Source: Membranipora membranacea (Eukaryota; Bryozoa; Gymnolaemata; Cheilostomatida; Membraniporidae). Taken from it: a DNA stretch of 60,000 nt. The notes under the pieces were generated by a model, which was not told where the DNA came from, searched no databases, and saw only the letters and a list, made by a program, of their open reading frames with translations. The position numbers and the translations under genes were made by a program. The stretch is taken from positions 18,847,387 to 18,907,386 of the forward strand of contig OU612069.1 in assembly GCA_914767715.1 (NCBI GenBank). The letters are read 5' to 3'. Shown piece after piece: positions 1 to 12,600 of the stretch; the first letter of the stretch is position 1; every line of letters begins with the position of its first letter.

Positions 1-639
1 GGAACACATCGTTAGGGACCCCCCCCCTGCTTCATCACAAACAAAAGTCTACACAAGCTACCTGCCCTAGCAAGTGGCTATAAGTATAATACTACCTAAG
101 AAAGAAGTAAATATAAAACATGTCAGCTAGTTAACTTACTTTCAGCAAAGGTCATATCATCTGGGATCTACAATATACACTTATGATCGTTTGCGAGCAA
201 TTTGTCCTCATTTACCTCTACTCAGAGGGTTGATTATCTGTACCCTTGAATGTATGAAATGTCCAAAATAAGGGGAACCAAAACTGTATGCTCTATGTTG
301 ACTTTGCTCTCCTATTATGAATCTATAATCATGAGGCTAATTTGTCGGAATAAATAGCGAATAACCAAAAGAAACTTGGGTTATCTTCAATATATTGAAG
401 AGATCAGTGTTAATCTAACCTTGACAATTAATGGTTTAAAGGGGTGGCAGCTAGTAATAAAGTAATTTTACTCATGGTAAAAGATGCTGTGTATGAAATA
501 TTCTAATATTTGAATCCATGTTATTGGTGGGTGTATGCAATTTGGTTTGAGATTAGTTAAAACAAAATGATTCAAAATAGGATTATCCTGTTTTAGATTA
601 AAATAATTGGTTCGTCACCCCTTCCAACTCAAAAGCAAA
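1..639. other. 5' flank of EIF2B5, no gene seen
   Basis: AT-rich non-coding DNA with a C9 run at 19-27. No exon, repeat or clear TATA box is recognisable before the start codon at 640. The EIF2B5 promoter should lie here, but no specific element can be pointed to. Confidence 0.4.
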
Positions 640-3609
640 ATGGCAGCCTCCATGAAGAAGTCTGATGAAATTATCCATGATGAAGAAATCTTCCTTGCAG
701 TTGTTATTGCTGATAGCTATGATAAGAAACTTCAGCCATGTACCTTAAATAGACCAAGGGTAAGTTTTAAGGTTGTTTCCATCAAGGAATAATGGGGTCC
801 CTCCTTGTTTCCATCAATTCATACATTATCATGTAATGTATGTATATGCGAATGCTATTCGTTTCGTCCCTGAACATGTTCGTCTTTTCTCAGTTCGTCC
901 CTATATTTGGTTGAACTCAGTTATAGGAGTTATGCTTCCTTATTTTTCATACATCGATTTTCAAAATCAAGAGAGACAATCTGCGTAAAAGAATAAACGA
1001 AGTGGCAAAGTCAACACCGAGCAAAGATACAAGGAATACAAGAAGGAAGTCCAACATCTGATGCGGAAAGAACACCGACAATATGTCTACAACCTACTAG
1101 AAGAACAAGACAAAGAAACAAAGAGTACCAATAAATGATTCTGGACATATATAAAGCACAGACGTGGTGACAGCAACACTGATCAGCTATCAAGGCCCAA
1201 CACCGCCTCATCACTGACAAAAAAAGGTATCTCCAATGCCCTAAACCGCCAATTTCAGTCTGTCTTCTCCACACCTGACTCAACCAAAACACAAGCTGGA
1301 CAACAATCAAACCTCCCTCCCATGAAACATCTAACCATCGCTAGGGAAGGGGTCCTGAAATTACTGACAAATCTGAAACCTAATAAAGCCTCCGTGCCCG
1401 ACGGGATAAGTGCCAGAGTATTGAAAGAAGCAGCATCTGAGCTCGCTGGACCACTGTGCAACATCTTCAACATATCACTTCAGTACTGCTCTGTCCCCGA
1501 TGACTGGAGACATGCGAATGTCACACCCATCTTCAAGAAGGGAGACAGGAGCAGACCAGAGAACTATCAACCTATCAGTATGACATGCATTGCAAGGAAA
1601 TTGATGGAACATATCGTCACCAGCCATATAATGAAGTACATAGAAGGCAACAAAATGCTTCACCCTCAACAACATGGATTCAGAGCTAAACTGAGCTGTG
1701 AAACCCAGCTGGTTGAATTGATATCGGACATCTGGAAAGATCTTGATGCAGGAAAGGAAGTTGATGCATGCCTGCCTCCAGAAGATGAAATCAGCTGGTA
1801 TAAGCGACCAGATCACTAACTAGACTGCATCCTTCCTCAGAAACCGAACCCAAGCTGTCACATTGCAAGGAGTCTCATCCGATCTATGTGCTGTGACCTC
1901 TGGTATACCACAGGGCTCTGTCATTGACCCATCCCTCTTCCTGCTTTACATAAATGATCTTCCTAGCTCAGTTACATCCCACTTGAGACTCTTCGCAGAT
2001 GACACAATCATATATGCCACGGCTGATAAGTCACACCAGCTCAAGGAAGATCTGCACAAGCTGGAGAAATGGGAACTCGACTGGAACATGGAGTTCCACC
2101 CCTCCAAATGTGAGTTTGTCCGTTTCAGTAGAAAACGCACAAAGACAGAGCCCCCCTCCTACCAACTACGCCAGGAAGTCATCCCCAAGGTTGACACCAT
2201 CAAATACCTAGGAGTAAAAGTACAAGAAGATCTGAAATGGAACTCTCATATTGAGCACATTACCAACAAAGCATCTACAACACTAGGCTTCATAGAGAAA
2301 ACCATACCGCCACAGTCCACCAACCTTCGTGTGAAAGCCTACAAACAACTTTGGCCCATGGGACTTACTTGTCTTTACTTTGCCAATGTACAGCAGATGG
2401 GTGTTGATACTGTCTGCCTGTCTTAACAAGCTTTTAAGACAGGCTACAGAGGCCCATGCTTGGGCCATAGAAATAGGGAGCTTGTATCGATGTCTCTGGC
2501 TTGGGCTCACTCAAAATGTAACCTTGACACTGCATGACGACAGGGACGAACTGAACACTAGAACGAACTGAAAAAGGGACGAAACAAAAACAGGGACGAA
2601 CTGGAAACAGGGACGAACTGAAGTGTTTCCTGTATATGCACACTCACTGTGACTGACTATCTATCTATACAGCCCTTCTAATTCCATCTTTTAACACATA
2701 TCTTCATCTTGACTGGTAGATTGAGTTACGAACTTTTGATGGTGAATGCCCCCCTCCCCAACATAGCCTGCCTTGAAGCTTCCCCAAACCCAACATTGCC
2801 AACAGCAACACCAGTTGTCCGGTCTCAACAAGGGATTGGTATAGCCAAACCAATGTGATGCATGGCTTTGATCCAAGCACATCGGCTGTGTATGGGACAT
2901 ACAATTCAGATGTCTCAAAATCCCTCTGTTCAAGCTCAATAAATTCTCCTTCTGGTGACTATGGATGATGGTGATGATATGCCCCTGTCCGTACCTATCT
3001 ATGGGATTTTGGGACTGCGCTTTTCAATCACTTCCCTCCAACATATCGCCAATGTCTCTACTGAGAAAAGCAGATTGCTAATGATGAAACAAATCAAATC
3101 TCTACCTCATAGTGCCTCGTAGTTTATTTTTTGCCATCTCATATGGTATACATCTCTCTTACAATATGTCTCCATCTTATCTAACAAATCCTATTTTCAT
3201 CCTCCAGAAAAGAGCCTTCAGGCTTATAGCAAATACAAATGTTCCAATATACCTGAATCCAACTCGGCATTTATGTATAGAATTGAATCTTTTAACATTG
3301 TCAGATCTCGCCTTTTATTTTTCCTCTGTTTTTCGTTATAAAATACTTCATGGTCTAAGCCCAAGCTATATAATCAATGATTTTTCATGCACTAGACATC
3401 GCTTTTGTTTTCGTGATACCCACATCTTACATCCACCCAAAAACTTCTTTTGATTCATATGACTCTACGTACATTTGCGTTTTCAAAGCATCTGTTTTCA
3501 TGAAATTGAGTTTCATTCCCTTGATTTGATTTCATTTCGATTGATTTTTGTTTGTGTTTCTTTGCACATCAGGAAGAACATCTTCGGATGATGGTTGTTG
3601 CAATAAAAG

Positions 3610-3654
<45 letters not shown>

Positions 3655-6600
3655 TCTGTTTGATGACACCTACATTTCGCCCTATTTACCAAATTCATGA
3701 AATAATGGTACCTATGTCCCATACAGACATTTATCATCTGTAACTCTTTGAAACAAGTTAACCAAGAAACAGTTTCCGCATTGGACACATTGAAGATCTG
3801 CCTTAGGTCAGGATCATGTACATATTGTTATGTTTCTGCTTTCACAGGTACTTCTGCCGCTAGCCAATAACCCGCTGATAGATTATACATTAGCATTCTT
3901 ATCACTTGCCGGCATTCAGGAAGTCATAGTATACTGCACATCGTTTGCGCAACAAATTAAGGATTATATCCAGTAAGTGACATTCATTTATTGCTATGGT
4001 CTGTCCTTTACGGCATATCTAGGACAGCTTTTAACTCTCTCTCTGCCAAGATTTATTAGATCATCAAATACTCTATCAGTTTTTAAAAGACAACTTATCA
4101 ATTTTCTCTCCAACAACTATTAGCTCAATTCACAGCTTTTTTTCCTTCCTTCCCTTCACACATTACAAAAAAAATTTTTTCTTCTTCCTCAAATTGATCA
4201 TGATGCCAATAAAACTATTTAAAAAAAAAGCTACTTTGGAGGCGACCTAAAATCAGCTAGCACAAAATTTTGATTAGCTGAAAATTTGGGGTATATAAAT
4301 TAAAGAGGTTGAATAAATATTGGCTAGCCTTAGAGTTAGTTTTTTTAAATCTCAACACAGGCTAGCCTTGGAGTTGCCTCTGTCTTGAGTTACCTTCACA
4401 CTTGAGCCAAGCCAATTCACTGAATGTTTTTAGCGTAAGCTCTATTTTATCAGGTCTTCGAAATGGGGCGAGCTGATGACAGTAAAGGTGATTATGAATG
4501 AGGAGGCCTCCAGTGTGGGAGACGCTCTACGAGATCTTGATGAGAAGCACATGATCTCTACAGACTTTGTATTAGTACAAGGTGACCTCGTCGCCAACCT
4601 TGACCTCAAAACATGCATGCAGCAGCACAAGTATGTCATACGGACTGAATTTTTATAATTGATTTTCATGGAAGCTATCATGTTTTTTTTTATCAATACT
4701 ATCTTGTCGTTACGCGAATGAAATATCTTCCCCTCATCTCAATATGTACTATATGTCTCTTGGATCTACATCATAATTTTCTGTTCTTTTTCTCTGCATC
4801 CAGCAAAACTTCAGACATGATTGTGTAGTTAAACACTTTGTGGTTTTAAGTCAATCATTCAGGTTACTGCAATAGGTTTATTCCCTTCCACCTGTTACAG
4901 TCCCGTCCAGTTAGCACTAGAATGCACATTGGTTATAGATGTAGAAGCCAGCTACACCAGCCTATATGTATATAAAAAATATACATATTACATATGATTG
5001 CTGCTTCTTCCTAGTTTGAGGCCTCTTTCGGCGTCCCCGTTATTATTTGTTATCGATTTATACCTCCTCTCTCAGGCTAACACGAGAAGCAGATAAAGAT
5101 GCGATACTAACTAAAGTGATGAAGCGATGCCCACCAGGACACAGAGTTATGTCCCCCGAGGATATGTCACTGTATGCTGTGAATAAAACTACTAGTCAGA
5201 TATTATATCATAGGCGAGTCAGTGGTCAGAGTAAAATCAAGATACCTACAGTAAGTTCATGTTAGCTCTAGAAGTGGGCTCTCCACAGCATGGGTGCAGC
5301 ACCCATATGTACCTTGGCAGCCACCCATATGTACCGTCACCAAAAACAGAAAAACACAGTGTACTTGTGAAAAAGCTCCCTCCCCCAGGCCCCCTATACA
5401 CTCACCAACTTTGTCTTTCTATCCCCCATGAGTTTTGTTTCATGGGAAAGCCCTGGATATAGTTTTAGTTAAGCTTGTTTGGAGAGTATAGTATTATCCA
5501 CCACCATCTTAGCTAGCTGAGGTTGATAAAATGTTAGCAAGCCGCAGTATTCGCTATTTCACCCCTTTACTTTTAATTTCGCAAAAAAATGATTCGTCTA
5601 GGTTAGCTATCATGCTTCTGGGGAACTTATTGTTGAATGACGTTGAGCGATATGTAATGTTCTTTACTGCTAATGCAGCCATGAGGATGATTTGAAGCCA
5701 ATGGCAGGACTTCAATGTATGGGATTAAATGCAATAGCTACAATTTTTTCATGCCATAGGCAGAAAAGTTAACTAGCAAAGACTTGGCTCTTTTGGCCAT
5801 AGCTAAAATTAGATTTTTATTTTAGTTTCATTGCTAGTCAACCAACCATTTGAATAATTACTAATTTAGCTACTATAAACCAAATCAACATAAGTTACCC
5901 ATGTAGCAAAAATGATAAAGTTTTCTGATTACAACTACTCAAGGTGTGTATGGCATTGGCATAGAAGAGAATAAGACTTTCAACACTTACACAATGAGTG
6001 AAAGGAATAACATGGCCAATATATTTTCATTACCTCTATGTTTTAAGGATCTAATAAGAAAGAATAAGGACTTACAGCTCAGATATGATCTGCTCGATTG
6101 TCACGTGACCATGTGTGCCGCTATGATACCAAGCTTATTAAGCGATAACTTTGATTATCAATCTCTGGATGATCTCGTACACGGTGTGCTCGGAAACGAA
6201 GAGGTGAGATAGGGATTCAAACGGATGCAACGGAATCAGGTTTTCCGTATCATTCTGGAGCTCTCAGTCTAATTTAAAAAAACTGTTATTAGGTTCAACT
6301 GTGAAGGTACTAAAAAGGTACTATTTTGTAAATACCATCATGAAATAATACATTTTTAGTACATTCCAATCACAACTTGAAAGTCAGTTTAAATTGGACA
6401 CCATGCTGTTAAGAAACCTTGTAGTAGTTTTCAAAATTAGACTGAAAACTCTAGAGTGATACCAAAAACCCTGACTCCCTCGCAGTCACTTATAGTATTT
6501 GGAATACAGTTATGATTAAGAGTTATGGTTATTTTGTCACAACTCACTAAGTCTGGCTGTCCAGCCCACAGGAATGTGGCACTGCCTCCAATTTTGAAAT

Positions 6601-9600
6601 TTTCTAAATTAAGTGGTCTTGTTTTAGATAAGCAACTCAACACCCTATCACGTCAGAAATTATACATTGCGAATGAACGGGTTAATTTGGCTAGGGCGAG
6701 AAATTACACAATATCATTACCAATGCAAAATGGGAAAGAGATCAGAAGGATTTTTCAGGACTTGGTGGGATTCATTACAAGCAGAAACATTTTCACAAGC
6801 CATTAAGATATTGTTTGTAATAATAATAATAAATAATATATACTTTGTTGATCCAAACAGTATATCATGTGATACCGATGAGGTTGTGATTTACATGAAG
6901 AGCAAAATATGCATGAAATAATCTTTTGAGTCAGTCAGGTAAACATTTTGTAATAACCAGATGATACTAAAGAGGACAATGATACCTTATCACATAATCA
7001 CGTTTCATCTCTTCTGTGACAGATCCTAGGTAACACTATGCATGTTCAGATACTGGATGACGCGTATGCTGCAAGGGTGGCCGACTTCTATGCTTATAAA
7101 ACAGTGAGCAGAGACCTGATAGACAAGTGGGCGTATCCCTTCTCTCCTGAGAGGGTGTGGTCTAATTCTGGAGGTGGAGACGTCAACTTTGGAAACAAAT
7201 ATGTCACCAACTCAGAGCTATTTAGCAGGTGTGTCTGGGAAATTCATTAGTTTACGTACGCAACTAAGCTGGATGACTATCATGGGCAAATAGTTACATT
7301 TTAAAATAATATAGTGAATACTTCTGACCTTTGACGAATGCTGCTTAAAACATTCACCATTCTTTTTGTGTTCAATTTCAAAGTTTATGTGAGCAAGCAT
7401 TTTTGAGCCAATGCGTTTAAAAATTGTGGGGATTTTAATGGTTGGTAGTTACAGATACGTTGGCTGGACAGATGGATGAACAACTCTATAATTATCTATG
7501 AAATTCTTGCAGCCTGGAGTAGGCCTACATGTTTCATTCATAAGATCGACTCATAATAATTAATTGTGAGGGTAAATCTTGAATACATCAATTTTATGCT
7601 TTTTTTTCAGGAATGCTGTTCTGGACAACAATATAGTGGTTGGCGGTAACACAACTATCGGAGATTCTACTGTGGTTAGAAACAGCGTCATCGGTAACAA
7701 CTGTAAAATAGGTATGTTGACTTTGTTGGTGGTGGTAGCATTCTAGTATCAAGCAAATAGTTGATAATGAAATGCTACTACCAGCAATCCCATCACAATT
7801 TGAGCACGTAATTAACTTTAATGTCATACCCCACCAAGGCTATGCCTCGCAATTTCACAAACTGTTTGCAATCTGCCTTTTTCTCTTCAGGTGCCAATGT
7901 GGAGATTGTGGACAGCTTTCTGTGGGACAGCGTGGTGATTGGGGATAACTGTCATGTTTATAATGGAGTATTATGTGAGAAAGTTGTGCTGCATAAGAAA
8001 ACTAAACTTTGTAGACACGATAGAAGCACTGCTGGTGCCAAACAACCACCAGACTTTATTCTAAATCAAGAGGTAGGTTTTTAAAGCAGGTCCTGTCTTG
8101 TGTTTGGGGTTAAGTGGTATGATAGAAGAACCGGCGGTTGACAATTTAGACTTGGCAGTCTGCTGGATAAATTGGATTAAGATGAAAAAACAATATGATA
8201 TATTGCCTGCTGTAAAATGATCACCATCAAGGCCATTTCTGTGTTTAGGTATATGCTGATATCTTTGTTGGCAGGCATTTCATAGCTCATATCTTACAGG
8301 ATGAACATATTCACCAATTTAAACGGAGGGAACGGGCCAATTAATGACAGATTCACCGGTTTAAAAAAGAAGACTTTGATCTTTGAATTTTCTTAATGTA
8401 CAGCGATCGATCATGGAGAATAATTGCCAATGTCCAATGATCAGGGGAGTCAACAACAGCGGATTTCTGATCGGTGAACCTTAAAATCCAATGAGAAGTT
8501 TCCTCATCCTGTAGTGTAACACTAAGTATTTATACTTTAAACAGTGACCTATCTTTGCAATGTGCCAGATAATAGTCAGCAGAATATATCCCCCAATATT
8601 AACAGGATTCAAAGTAAGCAGCTTACATTGTATTATCACTTATTACAGGTAGAACTAGGCCCAAACGTTAATATTAGTGATCCTGTATGTCTGACTGCCT
8701 CAGCTCTCTCTGATGACTGGGGAGAGCCTCTAACTAAAGGTATAGTGTCTATCGCTCATCATCAGTACCACCCTAGTTATGCGCTCAAATTGTGCCAGGA
8801 TAGTTGGTCGTAGCATTTCATTAATGACCACAAGAATGGGGATAATGGAAGGCTGCTAACAGTTATTCTGTCGCACACTGATATCTATTAGCATGTGTGA
8901 CTCTGATCATTAGAATCTATGTAATATGGCCGCCTAAATTTTAAACTCCTTCTAAACATACATGTGTGTGATAGTATACATGGCGTTGTGTATCAGCTCT
9001 TATATGAGATATATGATCTTATTGACGATATTTCTCAAAGGATTGCAGAAAACTTACGCGGAGATACTTATTTAGAAACTTTAACATTGCAGTAAATAAA
9101 CCCTATTGGTCATCAAGAGCATGATGTAGGCCAATGGGTTAAGATTCCGTGATTGAAGTTATAATCAGCATTTATTTACCTCCAACTCATTTTTTTTCAA
9201 ATTAATTAGCTCATCGAATTCATACTGAAAGTTGGCGAACATTTTTATTCAACTTGACTACATATTTTGCCCTATTGATTAATGACATTGGTTTAGGTAC
9301 CTACACTTTGTCTGAACTACTGTTAGTTTTACCCGATTATGAGAGATAATAGAATGCCACTAACAGCATACTCCACAGATTGTGAGCGCTCAAACCAAGC
9401 CAGCCAATTTATCTAGCGGCTGAAATCGATAAGGGATTTTTTAATTTATTCTGGGATTATTTTTGTAGCGTATGAGTTGGGAGGTAAACAGGCTAAAGCT
9501 CACATATTCACTCGCCCCGAGGATGACTCATCAGATACAGAGTCAGAGGTATCCAGTAATAAGAGTGAGATGAGCGATGGGGACGAGTTTGTAACTCCGG

Positions 9601-12600
9601 ATACAGAACGTGAGTACAGTAGGGTTGACGCTTGTCACCCTCCCCCACCCTACCCACCCTGAACAGCTGAGTCTGGGATCTTTCAATTAGAATGAGAGTG
9701 CTTTACAAAGCAAACTATCACTCAAAATTATCACTCACTTGGTTTTTGCTTAGACGAATTTGTTCGCAAATCGTTCACCCAGAATATTCCATCACTGGAT
9801 GAGAAATCAGACAGTGATTTTTGTTGTTGTTGTCAATGAAAAGACCCTGGCGAGCTTGGTTATTACAGTTTTTATTGGATTTATGGAAAAGAAGATTGCT
9901 GTGGGAGCAAAGAAATATACATGTACATATATATCTATGTGTAGAGTAATGTATAGAACTCGCAAGAGGGAAACACATTAATTTTAAGCCTGTCCTTCTC
10001 TGTTCCCTATAAATGCCTTGACAGCTCTTTTGCTCCTGGTTAGTTGGTGCAAATGGCTGTTGATTAAGTCATAAACTACAATCAAATTTATAGCAATTGC
10101 GCTGGCGAAAAATTAGGTGTGTAGAAATGCCAGCCAAATTTCGAGTTGCCTCCTCATTGACAGAAGGGTTCAAGGAGGAGATGACTCTCAATATTTAAGT
10201 GTTTTTTTTCGGATTTTTTCTTCTTTATTTTAACACTTTTATTGGCGGTCTATATCTTTTCAATAATTGAATGTTTTCCGAATAGTTCTGAAAAAATTTG
10301 CATTCTTCCCATCCCCCTGTCATGCTTCTCCTCTGTCCATATGTTATGATTTTTGTGTGCTCGTTTCTATCAAGTCTCGTTTTTGTTGCAGTGTTTTATG
10401 ATGAGGTGCTTCAGACATTACAGCGAGCCTCTACCGAGAAAATCAGTGCTGAGAATATCATACTCGATATCAACTCGCTCAAGTGAGTGACTAGAAATTT
10501 AATTACTAAGTAAACTGAGCGATCCAACCATTACGACTCTTGCAGCTGGGGTTTATTAAGTCTCTGTCACTCTCCATTGAAGTTTAATCTTTTGTAGCAA
10601 TGTTAGACACTCTCATGTGGAGTTAAGCTTAGTTTACTGGCTCCTTGGGAGTAGGAAGGCTGGCTCACATGTCCAATTAAGGTTATGACCAGTTGGCAAA
10701 TAGGGCAATGATCAGAAATAGGGTAATTACCAATGTTGAAGTTCAGATGTAATTTGATTATTCCTTCAGATACGCAAGTAGTTTATATGTGCTGTGTCCA
10801 TAGATGCTTCATCAAAATTTACTAGTGAGTTATCTCAATAGTTGTCAGATTGCTGCTGTTAACATCAAAATATAGAACATATATTATATCTTTTTATGGT
10901 GATAAATAAGTAAATGTTCTATGTATTTCTTTTGACAGACATGCTTACAATATACAGATTAATGAAGTGAATCACATGTTGATACAAGCTGTACTGGATC
11001 GGCCAATGGAAGCCGGAGCAACATCAGCACAGCTACTAACCAAACTCAAACCTGTAAGCTTCTACATCTATGTGTCTGTTAAAAAGTAGTCTGAGCATCC
11101 CAGACTGTTGCCCCCTCACTCACCGCCCCGGGAGGTTATACAGTAGTGCTCAAACTCTGCCTAGTCAGCGGGTGGTGACACTCCATTATTATCCATATCC
11201 ACGCCATGATAATGTGATGTCTCTAACAGCAACACTGACAGAGTCTGAGCACTTTAAAGACTATCCAAAGACCAACGCATGCTATAGTCAGGCAGTTACA
11301 AGATTCATGACTGACTGATTGATTGATTGTATTACTATCACAAACTATGAAAGTTGGGAGAAATATGTCGCTGGTACACTCTGCTTGTAAAAAATAGTGA
11401 AGTTGCCATCTGACCCTCTGCGCAGAAAAGTTGACTGACAAATTTCTATGTGTAAACTCTTGGGCCGACCTGATCGCCGCTTGGGCTGAATGTTTTTAAA
11501 TGTTTATTTTGCAAAAATTAAGGGTTTCCTAAATCTTGCGTTGGCTTAATTATAGTTACTGAAGACGTGTGTCGGAGTTTTCAGCAACTACTACAGAAGT
11601 GAGAAATCTCAACAGGAATGTCTTCAAGGTCTACAGGTGAGTCTTACTAAGGAGTCAGAGACTCATTGTTCTTACCAAGCAGTTGGTCATACTTTGAGGG
11701 AATTTTGAACTGCCACACCTCAGCTACCACCAACCTGTTGGAATATCCGATCTGATGTGATCTAATTATATTATTAGGTCCTTAGCAGGGTTCAGATGAC
11801 AGCCGATTCATACTGGTCATAGGAAAGGGATACACTTGTGGTTTTAGGCATTCCGTTGAAATAAATTCAGGTTAATTTTATACCCTGCGTTGAATTCTGG
11901 GTCACAATGGCTTATCAAAGTATCAAAGCGTGTGAAAATTTGGTTTGTTTGGGAACCATTTTGATTGATTCAATAAATATTGGTAAACGCTTAAGAAAGC
12001 TGTGTTGTTATTGACTTTTAGCCTCTGAGTTCTCTCTGATGGCGTATTGCTGCCTGGTTCCGCAGTCACCTCTATAACCTTATAATCTGTTAGAAGCTGA
12101 GGCTATATTCTGTAAACTTTGTACGTATATATCTGTAGGAGTATGTATTGCTGAATGCTTGCAGTCACCTCGATACACCACCCAAAGACCAATTCATGTT
12201 ATAGTCAGGCAGTTACTTATGATAAAGTTATTTAAAACATTTTACCATGCAAATCTGACATAACTATATCATAGGTAACTGTCTGACTATAACATGCATT
12301 GGTCTTTGGGCCCATTAAATACTTAGGCTATATTCTGTATACTTTGTATATATATATATATATATCTGTAGGAGTATGCACTAGACGACACACACAGTCT
12401 ATGTAGACCTATACTCTGTCAGGTTCTCATGTTCCTCTATCAGAGTGATGTACTGGAGGAGGAGATTATCTCCACATGGCATAAACGACTACCGCCAGGT
12501 CAAGTGGAGACTGAGGTGAGTGTCATCGATCTGATTGATGGACTCCTAAGATGGAAAATAAATCTGTTGTGCAGGGTTGATCGAAATTCAGAGCGGTGAA

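Noticed and set aside
3513-3788. Open frames across the TA repeat with IYIYIY
   Set aside because: Produced by the TA microsatellite.
5946-6077. 5' extension of EIF2B5 exon 5 (adds LPLCFKDL...)
   Set aside because: The frame is open and faintly resembles the human segment, but no acceptor of the right phase with a pyrimidine tract is present; CAG at 6075-6077 joins cleanly.
11070-11318. Open frame after EIF2B5 exon 12
   Set aside because: Intronic; it overlaps the foldback arm and does not match eIF2B epsilon.
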